This document shows positions 1 through 8,187 of a DNA stretch of 64,000 nt, in pieces. The DNA lies in NCBI GenBank assembly GCA_038238915.1, contig JBBSFH010000004.1:62001-126000 (forward strand), given 5' to 3'. Every line of letters starts with the position of its first letter. The stretch's first letter is position 1. The notes under the pieces are model-generated. The model was not told the origin of the DNA. It made no database searches and saw only the letters and a program-made list of their open reading frames with translations. This stretch comes from JAVVHE01 sp038238915 (GTDB lineage: Bacteria > Pseudomonadota > Alphaproteobacteria > Sphingomonadales > Sphingomonadaceae). Both the position numbers and the translations under genes were made by a program.

Positions 1-1850
1 TCGCCACCAAGCAGGCGCGGCCGTTCCGCATCTTCTCATCGAACGATACCTACGATCCCGATCGCCTGTCTTACGATCAGCAGAAGCTCCGGCAGTTTTA
101 CCTAACGAACGGCTATGCCGACTTCCGCGTGGTCTCGGCGGTCGCCGAACTGACACCGGATAGCAAGGACTTCATCATCACCTATGTGGTCGATGAGGGT
201 CAGCGCTATCACTTCGGCGACGTCGATCTCGAATCGAAGGTCCGCGATATCAAGGCCGACAAGTTCCGCTTCCTGCTGAGGGAGAAGAAGGGCGATTGGT
301 ACAACGCGCAGAAGGTTGAAGACACGGTCAACGCGTTGACCGAAACCGCAGGCTTGCTCGGCTACGCGTTTGCCGATGTTCGGCCACGTTTTGACCGAGA
401 CAAGGAAAAGAGGTTGATGAACGTCAGCTTCGTCCTTGGCGAAGCACCGCGCGTCTATATCGAGCGTGTCGAGATCAACGGCAACACGATCACCAAGGAC
501 AAGGTGGTGCGCCGCGAGTTCCGCCTGGGTGAGGGCGATGCGTTCAACTCCTATCTGGTGAAGCGGTCACGCGATCGAATCCAGTCGCTGGGCTTTTTCC
601 AGGAGAAGCTCGAGATTAAGCAGAAGCCCGGAAGCGGGCCCGACCGCGTCATCCTCGAAGCCGATCTGGAAGAGAAGCCCACCGGCCAGCTGCAGCTTTC
701 GGCGGGGTTTTCGAGCCTGGAACAGTTCCTGATCAACGCATCAATCAAGCAGAGCAACTTCCTCGGACTTGGCGACGAGCTGCGTGCTTCGGTCAACTAT
801 TCGTCCTACGCCACATCGATCGAACTCGGCGTGACGGATCCCTATTTCCTCGGGCGCAACATCGCGCTCGGCGGCGACATCTTCCGGCGCGATTATTCGT
901 CGTTCAATTTCGTCGGCGGCAACCGGAACACGCAGTACAAGCAGACGACTACAGGCTTCCAGGCGCGTTTGGGCTTCCCGATCACCGAGTATCTTGCGGC
1001 CCAGATCCGCTACGGGCTGAGCCAGGAGAATGTTTCGCTCGCGTCCAATTTCTATACGAACGGCGTATGCGATCCATTGATCGCTGGACGTTACCTATGC
1101 GACGCGATCGGCGACCGCCTTACGTCGTCGCTCGGTTACAGTATCGCGTTCGACAATCTCAACAATCGCCTCCGCCCGTCTGCGGGCCAGCGCTTCACGC
1201 TCAGTCAGGACGTGGCGGGGCTGGGCGGCGACGTGAAATATCTTCGCACGCGCACCGATTATGTGCGCTACCATAATCTCGGTGCCGGATTTATCGCGAA
1301 CTTCCAGCTGGAGGGCGGTTATATCACGCCGTTTGCAGGCGATCAGATCCGGCTGACCGATCGCTTTTACGTCGGCCAGCCCCGGCTTCGCGGCTTCGAT
1401 ATTCGCGGCATTGGGCCGCGCATCGTGCGCCAGGCGCGCGCGGGCGGGTGTGTGCTTACCGATCCCAAAACCGATTGCTCGCTATTGCCCGGCAAGAAGA
1501 ACCGTACCGACGATGCGATTGGCGGCGAGATTTACTATTTGGGGCACTTCGAAATCGAAATCCCTCTTGGCGCTGGCGCGCGCGAGCTTGGCTTACGACC
1601 GTCAACCTTCATCGATTTCGGTGGCCTCGGGAAAACCAGCTTCAATCAGGCTACGGGCCTGATCCACAACAACAATCAGTTCGACGAATCCTACAAGGGC
1701 GATTCGCTCTCGCCGCGTGTTTCGGTGGGCGCAGGCGTCTCGTGGAATTCGCCGTTCGGGCCGTTCCGCATTGACTTGGCGAAGGCATTGCTCAAGCAGG
1801 ATGGCGATAACACCACCCTTTTCCAATTCAACGTCGGAGGCCAGTTCTAA
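1..1850 (+). CDS. bamA: Outer membrane protein assembly factor BamA (C-terminal part, 5' end outside window)
   Basis: The reading frame is open from base 3, so the gene starts upstream of the window and about 615 residues of the C-terminal part are visible. BamA is the central beta-barrel of the BAM complex, which inserts barrel proteins into the outer membrane. The first 190 or so residues look like POTRA repeats (for example RVYIERVEINGNTITKDKVV). The rest is a 16-strand-type barrel with the conserved RGF of the L6 loop (PRLRGFDIRGIGPR) and a C-terminal phenylalanine (FNVGGQF), the usual outer-membrane sorting signal. skp follows after 2 bases and then fabZ. The BAM lipoprotein bamD is also in this window, near 51 kb. 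Confidence 0.97.
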   Translation, partial: ATKQARPFRIFSSNDTYDPDRLSYDQQKLRQFYLTNGYADFRVVSAVAELTPDSKDFIITYVVDEGQRYHFGDVDLESKVRDIKADKFRFLLREKKGDWYNAQKVEDTVNALTETAGLLGYAFADVRPRFDRDKEKRLMNVSFVLGEAPRVYIERVEINGNTITKDKVVRREFRLGEGDAFNSYLVKRSRDRIQSLGFFQEKLEIKQKPGSGPDRVILEADLEEKPTGQLQLSAGFSSLEQFLINASIKQSNFLGLGDELRASVNYSSYATSIELGVTDPYFLGRNIALGGDIFRRDYSSFNFVGGNRNTQYKQTTTGFQARLGFPITEYLAAQIRYGLSQENVSLASNFYTNGVCDPLIAGRYLCDAIGDRLTSSLGYSIAFDNLNNRLRPSAGQRFTLSQDVAGLGGDVKYLRTRTDYVRYHNLGAGFIANFQLEGGYITPFAGDQIRLTDRFYVGQPRLRGFDIRGIGPRIVRQARAGGCVLTDPKTDCSLLPGKKNRTDDAIGGEIYYLGHFEIEIPLGAGARELGLRPSTFIDFGGLGKTSFNQATGLIHNNNQFDESYKGDSLSPRVSVGAGVSWNSPFGPFRIDLAKALLKQDGDNTTLFQFNVGGQF

Positions 1851-1852
1851 TC

Positions 1853-2437
1853 ATGACCATCACGAATATCCGAACCGCAGCGCTCGGCCTGGCGCTCGCG
1901 CTCGGCGCGACCGCGCCGGGATTTGCACAGGCTGCCACTGCGGCAACTGGCGGCATCGTCGTCGTCAACGTGGCGCGTGTGTTCGAGGAATCGGCGGCGG
2001 GCAAATATGCCATTGCCCAGCTTCGTCCGCAGGCTGATCAACTGCAGGCGCGTGCGCGCTCCTTCCAGGAGCAGTTCCAGAAGGAAGATGCCGCTTTGCA
2101 GCAGCAGGCGCAGGCGAAGACGCTCGCTGGCCCCGCGCTCCAGGCGAAGGCGCGCGATCTCCAGCAGCGCGAGCAGACGGCACAAACCGAATTGCAGACC
2201 CGCCAGCGCACGCTGCAGGCGACCAACCAGTCGGTCCAGCAGCAGATCCTCGATGGCATGGCACCGATCGTCACCGCGATCATGAAGGAGCGCGGCGCGG
2301 TCGTGGCGATCCCGACCAGCGCGACGCTCCAGGTTTCGACCAGCGTCGATGTCACGCCCGACGTGCTTTCGCGCATCGACCGCGCATTGCCGCGCGTGAA
2401 CATGACCGCGCCCACCGCCGCCGCGCCCGCGCGCTGA
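1853..2437 (+). CDS. skp: OmpH/Skp family periplasmic chaperone
   Basis: A 194-residue secreted protein that begins 2 bases after the bamA stop. The N-terminus (about residues 1-27, ending AQAAT) is a signal peptide. Residues about 60-135 are a long Gln/Ala/Lys-rich coiled coil typical of the Skp tentacles, followed by a short beta-prone tail. Skp holds unfolded outer-membrane proteins in the periplasm on their way to BamA, so the adjacency is functional. The C-terminal Ala/Pro-rich tail (TAPTAAAPAR) is low complexity. Confidence 0.9.
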   Translation: MTITNIRTAALGLALALGATAPGFAQAATAATGGIVVVNVARVFEESAAGKYAIAQLRPQADQLQARARSFQEQFQKEDAALQQQAQAKTLAGPALQAKARDLQQREQTAQTELQTRQRTLQATNQSVQQQILDGMAPIVTAIMKERGAVVAIPTSATLQVSTSVDVTPDVLSRIDRALPRVNMTAPTAAAPAR

Positions 2438-2441
2438 TCTG

Positions 2442-2933
2442 GTGACTGACCCGGAGGGGGCACCCGGCCGGCTGGGGCCAATCCTGGGGCCAATAGACGT
2501 GCGCGGTGTGCTCGCGCTGTTGCCGCATCGCTATCCGATGCTGATGGTCGACCGTGTCGAGGATATTGTCCCCGATCGGTCGGCCAAGGGCATCAAGGCG
2601 GTCACGATCGGCGAACCGTTCTTTCAGGGGCACTTCCCGCAGCGGCCGATCATGCCGGGCGTGCTGATCGTCGAGGCGCTGGCGCAGACGGCGGGCGTGC
2701 TCGCGCTGGTCAGCATCGGCGAACGGGCACGCGGCAAGCTGCTCTATTTCATGGCGATCGAAGACGCCAAGTTCCGCTCGCCAGTAGAGCCGGGGTGCCT
2801 GCTCGAACTGTTCGTCGAGGTCACGCAGGCGCGCGGCCGCGTGTGGAAGTTCGATGGACGTGCCGAAGTCGCGGGGCGCGTGGCGACCACCGCGAAATTC
2901 ACCGCGATGGTCGCGGACGCGCCGAGCGACTGA
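2442..2933 (+). CDS. fabZ: 3-hydroxyacyl-[acyl-carrier-protein] dehydratase FabZ
   Basis: FabZ dehydrates 3-hydroxyacyl-ACP in fatty-acid elongation. The hot-dog-fold hallmarks are present: HRYPMLMVDRV near residues 29-39, the catalytic His in GHFPQRPIMPG (about 64), and the catalytic Glu in PGVLIVEALAQ (about 78). The GTG start lies 4 bases after the skp stop and gives 163 residues, slightly longer than the usual 140-155 because of a Gly/Pro-rich leader, so a later start is possible. In most Gram-negatives lpxD and lpxA surround fabZ; here neither is present on either visible side. Confidence 0.95.
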   Translation: MTDPEGAPGRLGPILGPIDVRGVLALLPHRYPMLMVDRVEDIVPDRSAKGIKAVTIGEPFFQGHFPQRPIMPGVLIVEALAQTAGVLALVSIGERARGKLLYFMAIEDAKFRSPVEPGCLLELFVEVTQARGRVWKFDGRAEVAGRVATTAKFTAMVADAPSD

Positions 2934-2964
2934 GCGCGCACCACCTTGCTCGGCGTGCAATGCG

Positions 2965-3546
2965 TCATGCGACCTTGAAGCCTTCGCGGTTCATCCGGTT
3001 GGTGAGCTTCCGGTTCTGCTCGGGAGTCAGTTGCGCGCGCAGCTTCGGGTAGATTTCATCTTCCTCCTTGCGCACGTGCGCGTTGATCAACGTGCGGAAT
3101 TCGCGGACCATTTCAATCCAGCGCGGCGAAGCCTTGTCCAGCATCTCCAGATCGTAGAGATACTGCTTCACATAGCCGTGATCGTGATTGAGATCATCGG
3201 CCTGCGTGCGCGCGCCATGTTCGCGCACCGCACAGTAGATGATATCTTCTTCCTGCACCGCATGCTTGCCGAGCGCGTGCTGCAGCGAGAATAACAGTGC
3301 AGCGCGCTTCTTGGTGTCTTCGGTGGTCGTCTTCTCCATCAGGTCAAAGATGCCGTCCGCGATTTTGTGTTCGGCTTTCAGGCCATCGAACCAGTCGCCC
3401 GCCTGATAGGTCACGGCCTGGACCGCAGCCTTCCGTCCGGCAGCGGCGAGCAGGCCGAGGCCAAAGCCCGCCGCGCCCGCGATCAAACTGGTGCTGGTGT
3501 TGGAAGGCGGGGTTTCGCTTGTGAAGTCACGCTCGATGGTTGCCAT
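2965..3546 (-). CDS. Hemerythrin (HHE) domain-containing protein
   Basis: A 193-residue protein with an HHE cation-binding domain. Histidine/acidic ligand motifs are visible as HALGKHAVQEED, LNHDHGYV and NAHVRKEEDEIYP, spaced as in four-helix hemerythrin-like di-iron proteins. A hydrophobic Gly/Ala stretch near residues 22-45 may be a membrane-associated helix. The start at 3546 was chosen because GGAG lies 7 bases upstream; an earlier in-frame ATG at 3579 has no ribosome binding site. A good match to a general-stress (EcfG) promoter lies upstream, which suggests induction in stress or stationary phase. The exact role (O2, NO or iron handling) cannot be told from sequence. Confidence 0.85.
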   Translation of the reverse strand: MATIERDFTSETPPSNTSTSLIAGAAGFGLGLLAAAGRKAAVQAVTYQAGDWFDGLKAEHKIADGIFDLMEKTTTEDTKKRAALLFSLQHALGKHAVQEEDIIYCAVREHGARTQADDLNHDHGYVKQYLYDLEMLDKASPRWIEMVREFRTLINAHVRKEEDEIYPKLRAQLTPEQNRKLTNRMNREGFKVA

Positions 3547-3581
3547 GATCGATCTCCGGGGTTCACGGTTCGAAGGCAAGC

Positions 3582-3607
3582 AACGGCCGCGCGCAGAGCC
3601 GGGTTCC
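3582..3607 (-). promoter_or_regulatory. Putative EcfG-type general stress promoter for the hemerythrin gene
   Basis: On the minus strand the sequence reads GGAAC, 17 bases, then CGTT. This matches the alphaproteobacterial EcfG consensus (GGAAC-N16/17-CGTT). The -10 element ends about 36 bases before the chosen ATG at 3546, leaving room for a short leader with the GGAG site. The motif match is seen; use by EcfG is inferred. Confidence 0.6.
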
Positions 3608-3714
3608 TACGATGCGGCATACGCGCGCGAAACAAGTTGCCGCGCATCCATTGCGGCTTCGGGTGCGTAGTGGCTCGCGGTCCTGTTCGGATGGACGGCT
3701 TACGGAGAATATCG

Positions 3715-4284
3715 ATGAAGACGATCAAGGGTTCGCTGGCGCTTGCCGCCATGTTGCTGGGTGCCTCGCTTGCCACCGCCGCGCCGGTCAGCGCGCGCGA
3801 GATAACAAAGATGGTTGGCGGTGCGGCGATGTATCCCACCAAGAACATCATCGAAAATGCGGTCAACTCGGCCGATCACACCACGCTTGTTGCCGCAGTG
3901 AAGGCGGCGGGGCTGGTCGACACACTGAGCGGTCCGGGGCCGTTCACGGTGTTCGCGCCGACCAATGCGGCGTTCGCCAAGCTGCCTGCGGGCACGGTCG
4001 ATACGCTGCTCAAGCCCGAGAACCTCGCCACGCTGAAGTCGATCCTCACCTATCATGTGGTTTCGGGCAAGGTTTCGGCGAAGCAGCTGGTGGCCCAGAT
4101 CAAGGCGGGCCATGGCTCAGCGACACTGACCACCGTGCAGGGCGGCACGCTGACGGCGAAGATGGCGGGCAAGGGCGTGACGATCACCGATGCGAAGGGC
4201 GATGTCGCCAAAGTGACGATTGCGGACGTGAACCAGTCGAACGGCGTGATTCACGTCGTCGATACGGTCCTGCTGCCGCAGTAA
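3715..4284 (+). CDS. Secreted fasciclin (FAS1) domain protein
   Basis: A 189-residue protein with a cleavable signal peptide (about residues 1-28, ending PVSARE) and a single FAS1 domain. Diagnostic motifs are GPFTVFAPTNAAF and LTYHVVSGKV, with the C-terminal NGVIHVVDTVLLPQ. FAS1 domains mediate adhesion or matrix interactions outside the cell, but the ligand here is unknown. The start at 3715 is supported by GGAG upstream; the frame stays open further upstream but that part overlaps the hemerythrin gene and its promoter. Tandem hairpins follow the stop. Confidence 0.9.
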   Translation: MKTIKGSLALAAMLLGASLATAAPVSAREITKMVGGAAMYPTKNIIENAVNSADHTTLVAAVKAAGLVDTLSGPGPFTVFAPTNAAFAKLPAGTVDTLLKPENLATLKSILTYHVVSGKVSAKQLVAQIKAGHGSATLTTVQGGTLTAKMAGKGVTITDAKGDVAKVTIADVNQSNGVIHVVDTVLLPQ

Positions 4285-4295
4285 ATCGGACGACG

Positions 4296-4351
4296 GGGGC
4301 AGACTTTCCAGTCTGTCCCAATCTGCAGACGGGGGCAGCCGCGCTGCTCCC
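4296..4351. terminator. Two tandem hairpins between convergent genes
   Basis: Two stem-loops lie between the fasciclin gene and the convergent SDR gene. The first (4296-4319) has a 10-bp stem with one G-T pair and a TTCC loop. The second (4331-4351) has a 9-bp stem and a 3-base loop. Both start with the same GACGGGGGCAG sequence, which suggests duplication. There is no T tract, so this is a likely but not classical bidirectional terminator. Confidence 0.6.
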
Positions 4352-4353
4352 GT

Positions 4354-5118
4354 TCACGGCGCGATGCGGGCGCCGTCCCACGCGAAGCAGCCGCCGCTTT
4401 CCGCTGCGGCGAGGCCATCCAGCACCGCGAGCAGTCGATCCGCCGAATAGTCGGTGGTGAAAAGCTTGCCCTCGGCCACGCCGCGCTGGAACGGCGCGCT
4501 GAGCCCGGTAGCGACCGTGCCCGGATGCAGGCCGACCACGAGCGCATCGGGGTTCCTGGTGCGCAGTTCGATTGCGAAATTGGCGATCAGCATGTTGAGC
4601 GCTGCCTTGGACGCGCGGTAGGCGTGCCAGCCGCCGGTGCGATTGTCTCCGATGCTGCCCACGCGCGCGGACAAGGCGGCGAAGATCGCGCGGCCCTTGC
4701 GCGGGATCAGCGGCAGGAAATGCTTGGCAATCAGTGCCGGGCCGGTGGTGTTGAGCGCGAAGACGCGGGCGAACGCCTCCGCCTCGATCGCGCGCCAGCT
4801 TTTCTCGGGCGCGAAACCCGGCCCGTGGAGCGCGCCGGTTGCGACGATCACGAGGCCTATGGGTACCGCGATGCGCGCGGCGGCGGCGGCGATGCTGGGT
4901 TCGTCGAGCACGTCGATCTTGCCAGGGATGCATCCGGGCACCTCCACGCCCGCACGCGACAACGCCCACACCGCCTCGAACCCTGCGCCCGCGAGCGCCC
5001 GCGCCAGCGCGCCGCCGATGCCGCCTCCCGCGCCCACCACTACCGCGACGCCGGGCCGCATGATGGAACCGAGCGGGGTGGCTTGCGTGGGCGTGGGCTG
5101 CTGTATGGTAAAGACCAT
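4354..5118 (-). CDS. Short-chain dehydrogenase/reductase family protein
   Basis: A 254-residue Rossmann-fold SDR. The nucleotide-binding glycine motif is VVVGAGGGIGGALARAL, and the catalytic Tyr-Lys pair is in YRASKAALN with an upstream Ser in LSARVGSIG. The substrate is not recognisable; it resembles the C-factor-like/atypical SDRs annotated only as oxidoreductases. The ATG at 5118 has a very strong site (GGAGGAGGAG) just upstream. A second in-frame ATG (MRPGV) lies 19 codons later without such a site. Its start codon overlaps the start codon of the divergent DUF3429 gene. Confidence 0.85.
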   Translation of the reverse strand: MVFTIQQPTPTQATPLGSIMRPGVAVVVGAGGGIGGALARALAGAGFEAVWALSRAGVEVPGCIPGKIDVLDEPSIAAAAARIAVPIGLVIVATGALHGPGFAPEKSWRAIEAEAFARVFALNTTGPALIAKHFLPLIPRKGRAIFAALSARVGSIGDNRTGGWHAYRASKAALNMLIANFAIELRTRNPDALVVGLHPGTVATGLSAPFQRGVAEGKLFTTDYSADRLLAVLDGLAAAESGGCFAWDGARIAP

Positions 5119-5563
5119 GTCCGCTCCTCCTCCCCGTCCTGCCCTGATGCTCGGCCTTGGCGGCCTGCTGCCCCCGCTCGCGGCTTGTGTGACGGTGCTC
5201 GCGGGTCCGGTCGAGTGGCGTGGCGATGCCGCGATGATATGCGCCACCTATGATGCGGTGGTACTTGCCTTTCTGGGCGGGGCGTGGTGGGGGCTCGCCG
5301 CGCGCGAGGGCAACCCGCGCCCGCTCGGCCCCATCCTTGCAGCGAGCGTGCTGCCCGCGCTCGCGGGGTGGGGAGCGCTGCTGATCGATCGGATGGGGGG
5401 GCTGATGCTGCTGGGGCTGCTGTTCCTCTCCACGCTGCCCGGCGACGTGTGGCTCGCGCGCAGCGGACTGGCACCCGCGTGGTGGCTGCGACTGCGCGTG
5501 CCGCTGAGCGTGGCGATGGCGGTGCTGGCGCTGGTGACGGGGGCGGCGATGGGGCGGAGTTGA
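5117..5563 (+). CDS. DUF3429 family inner-membrane protein
   Basis: A 148-residue membrane protein with about four to five hydrophobic segments (LMLGLGGLLPPLAACVTVLAG; AVVLAFLGGAWWGLA; ILAASVLPALAGWGALLI; LMLLGLLFLSTLPG; a C-terminal Val/Leu helix). The motif FLGGAWWGLA is typical of DUF3429 proteins, whose function is unknown. The start is uncertain. ATG at 5117 shares two bases with the divergent SDR start and lacks a clear ribosome binding site; ATG at 5105 or 5147 is also in frame. Confidence 0.75.
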   Translation: MSAPPPRPALMLGLGGLLPPLAACVTVLAGPVEWRGDAAMICATYDAVVLAFLGGAWWGLAAREGNPRPLGPILAASVLPALAGWGALLIDRMGGLMLLGLLFLSTLPGDVWLARSGLAPAWWLRLRVPLSVAMAVLALVTGAAMGRS

Positions 5564-5648
5564 TCTTGCGCCCCCATGCGGCTATACGCCCGCGCTTTCC
5601 CGCGCACCGCATCCCTGGAGGCCGCGCGGCTTACAACTGGAGATACAT

Positions 5649-6263
5649 ATGAGCGAAGCAACGCTGAAGGCGACGCCGCGCGACGGAGTTGGCAAGGGAG
5701 CCTCTCGCGCGCTGCGTCGGACCGGACGGGTTCCGGCCGTGATCTACGGCGCGGGCCTGCCCCCCACGGGCATCCATCTCGAAGAGAAGCTGCTGGTGAA
5801 GGCGCTATCGAACGGGCACTTCATGAATACGCGTTTTGCGATCGATATCGACGGCAAGGTGGAGCAGACGCTACCGCGCGACGTGCAGTTCCATGTGGTG
5901 ACCGATCGCCCGATCCATGTCGATTTCCTGCGCCTGGGCGTGGGGTCGCGAATCACGGTTGCGGTGCCCGTGCGCTTCGTGGACGAGGATAAATCGCCCG
6001 GTATCAAGCGCGGCGCGGTAATCAACGTGGTGCGCCACGAGATCGAGCTGGTCTGCGATGCGGACAACATCCCCGACGAGATCGTGATCAGCCTGGAGGG
6101 GCGCGACGTGCCCGATTCGATCCACATCTCGTCGATCAAGCTGCCCGAGGGCGTGGTGTCGGCAATTACCGACCGCGATTTCACCATCGCCACGATCGCG
6201 GCACCAAGCGCGATGCGTTCGGCGGAGGATGCGGCGCCGGTCGAAGCACCCACCGCAGCTTAA
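5649..6263 (+). CDS. rplY: 50S ribosomal protein L25/general stress protein Ctc
   Basis: At 204 residues this is the long (Ctc/TL5) form of bL25, which binds 5S rRNA. The N-terminal RNA-binding domain is visible (GKGASRALRRTGRVPAVIYG), followed by a beta-rich C-terminal domain (DVQFHVVTDRPIHVDFLRL). GGAG 8 bases before the ATG supports the start. The stop is directly followed by the GTG of pth, a pairing conserved in many bacteria. Confidence 0.96.
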   Translation: MSEATLKATPRDGVGKGASRALRRTGRVPAVIYGAGLPPTGIHLEEKLLVKALSNGHFMNTRFAIDIDGKVEQTLPRDVQFHVVTDRPIHVDFLRLGVGSRITVAVPVRFVDEDKSPGIKRGAVINVVRHEIELVCDADNIPDEIVISLEGRDVPDSIHISSIKLPEGVVSAITDRDFTIATIAAPSAMRSAEDAAPVEAPTAA

Positions 6264-6839
6264 GTGCGCATCTGGGCCGGGCTGGGCAATCCCGGCCCGG
6301 CCTATGCGGGGCATCGTCACAATGTGGGTTTCATGGCGGTGGACCGGCTGGCCGAGGCCTGGCGGTTCGATCCTTGGCGCGCGCGGTTTTCCGGGATGGC
6401 CGCCGAGGGGCGGATCGGCGACGCGAAACTGCTGCTGCTCAAGCCGGGCACTTTCATGAACGAGAGCGGCATGTCGGTGGGCAAGGCGCTGGCATTCTAC
6501 AAACTGGGCGTCGATGCGCTCACCGTGTTCCACGATGAACTCGATCTCGCGCCCGGACGAGTGAAGGTGAAGCAGGGCGGGGGTGCTGCGGGGCACAATG
6601 GTTTGCGCTCGCTCGATTCTCATGTTGGCCAGAATTATGCACGCGTGCGATTGGGGATCGGCCATCCGGGGCATAAGGACCGGGTGACGAGCCATGTGCT
6701 CGGCGATTTTGCCAAGACCGATCGGGAGTGGGTTCAGGATATGCTGGATGCGGTGTCGGCGGAAGCCGGATGGCTGGTGGCGGGCGATGGCCCACGCTTC
6801 ATGAGCGAGGTCGCACGGCGGACGGGGGTGGAAGCGTGA
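6264..6839 (+). CDS. pth: Peptidyl-tRNA hydrolase
   Basis: Pth recycles tRNA from peptidyl-tRNA that has dropped off the ribosome. The 191-residue sequence has the signature WAGLGNPGPAYAGHRHNVGF, with the catalytic His in RHNVG, then FHDELDLAPGRVKVKQGGG with the catalytic Asp and GHNGLRS with the substrate-binding Asn. The GTG start abuts the rplY stop and no separate promoter is visible, so it is probably translated from the rplY transcript. The end overlaps the next gene in a GTGA junction. Confidence 0.97.
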   Translation: MRIWAGLGNPGPAYAGHRHNVGFMAVDRLAEAWRFDPWRARFSGMAAEGRIGDAKLLLLKPGTFMNESGMSVGKALAFYKLGVDALTVFHDELDLAPGRVKVKQGGGAAGHNGLRSLDSHVGQNYARVRLGIGHPGHKDRVTSHVLGDFAKTDREWVQDMLDAVSAEAGWLVAGDGPRFMSEVARRTGVEA

Positions 6840-7264
6840 GCCTGACCGTCCGTCCGATCGAGGATGGCGACATCAACGCGCTGATCGCGCTGTGGAGTGT
6901 GTGCGAGTTGATGCGGCCGTGGAACGATCCGCTGTCCGACATCGCGCACGCACGCTCGACCGAACAGGCGACGATCCTGCTCGGCCATTCGGGCTATGCG
7001 CTCGTCGCCTCGGTGATGGCGGGGTTCGATGGACACCGGGGGTGGGTCTATTATCTGGCGGTCGATCCGGTGGCACAGAACCGGGGGCATGGGCGCGCGA
7101 TGATGGCGGCGGCCGAGGCGTGGCTGGTGCAGCGCGGCGCGCCCGCGCTCAGGCTGATGGTGCGCGATGCGAATATCGATGCGCTGGCGTTCTACGCGAA
7201 GCTGGGGTTCGAGCGGCAGGAGGTGGCGGTGCTGGGGAAGCGGCTGGGCAGCGGACTGGCTTAG
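6836..7264 (+). CDS. GNAT family acetyltransferase (YpeA-like)
   Basis: A 142-residue GNAT enzyme, coupled to pth by a GTGA overlap. Motif A for acetyl-CoA binding is NRGHGRAMMAAAEAWL. The phrases ELMRPWNDPLSDI, GFDGHRGWVYYLAVDP and LMVRDANIDALAFYAKLGFE follow the E. coli YpeA family closely. The acceptor substrate of this family is not established. The frame is open further upstream, but that part runs inside pth, and the GTG gives the family length. Confidence 0.88.
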   Translation: MSLTVRPIEDGDINALIALWSVCELMRPWNDPLSDIAHARSTEQATILLGHSGYALVASVMAGFDGHRGWVYYLAVDPVAQNRGHGRAMMAAAEAWLVQRGAPALRLMVRDANIDALAFYAKLGFERQEVAVLGKRLGSGLA

Positions 7265-7319
7265 CAATGTCCTGCTTCGCCGTTCGGTCCGACCCCGATT
7301 GCCGATCGTCCATGGCGCA

Positions 7320-8063
7320 TCAGGCCGCGAACGCCACCAGCCTCGCCGCCACTGCTGGCCAGCCGGGTAACATCATCAGGGCCTCGCGCGCGGCTTCGGA
7401 TAGGGCGAGCAGGCCGAAACCCCAAGCGGTTACGGGCAGGATCCGCCCGCGCGAGGCGATGTCCCATACCACCACGGACAGGCCGAAGAGCAGCGGCGGT
7501 GCGAGGTGGCCCATGCCATGGCCCCCGATTCCTGCGGCGCCCATCAGGCGGCCGAGCCCGGGGCCCATCATGCCCGCCATCGCCAGCGCCATCCATCGCT
7601 TGTGGCGCTCCGGGTAGCGACGGTTGGCGAGGCCCGCGCCGATGAAAGTGGCGAAGACGACGATGTCTCCAATCGTCCAGGCGAAGAAGCCGACCGTCTT
7701 CATGTCGTGCTCTGCCAGCCCCAGCGCGGCGATGCGGAAAGCGGTTATCGTGCCGACCACCACCAGCAGCGCGAGCAGCGGTACGCCCATCTGGCCGAGC
7801 TGGCGGTGCAGGCGCAGATTGCCTGTTCCGGGCAACCAGGATTGCACCAGGTAGAACAGCAGCCACGTGGTAAAGACGATGCCGTGGAGATGGAGCAGCG
7901 GCGTGAGCGGCGTTCGCTCCGGCAGTATGCCGGGCAACACCAGATAATAGCTGCGCGCGAAGCCTGCGAGGATCGTGAGCGTCATCGCGACGGCGAGCCA
8001 CTGAAAGAAGCGGTGATCGTCTGCCTTGCGCCGCGCTGTCGTGCCGATTGCTATCGTCTCCAT
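7320..8063 (-). CDS. Multi-pass membrane protein of unknown function
   Basis: A 247-residue protein with six or seven predicted transmembrane helices, the first near residues 20-45 (FFQWLAVAMTLTILAGF). Conserved-looking features are LLHLHGIVFTTWLLF in the second helix and a Gly/Met/His-rich region (GAAGIGGHGMGHL) near residues 180-195. The membrane histidines recall haem- or quinone-binding proteins, but I do not recognise the family and make no functional call. It is divergent from ychF. Confidence 0.75.
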   Translation of the reverse strand: METIAIGTTARRKADDHRFFQWLAVAMTLTILAGFARSYYLVLPGILPERTPLTPLLHLHGIVFTTWLLFYLVQSWLPGTGNLRLHRQLGQMGVPLLALLVVVGTITAFRIAALGLAEHDMKTVGFFAWTIGDIVVFATFIGAGLANRRYPERHKRWMALAMAGMMGPGLGRLMGAAGIGGHGMGHLAPPLLFGLSVVVWDIASRGRILPVTAWGFGLLALSEAAREALMMLPGWPAVAARLVAFAA

Positions 8064-8187
8064 GTCTGCCCTTCGTTACGCGGCCGTACCCTATCATGGC
8101 CGAGCACAAACTTGAACCTGGGCGCGCAATCGCACAGGAACGGTTGCGATAGACGTCGCCCTGCGCGCGACGGCACGAAGGATTTCC

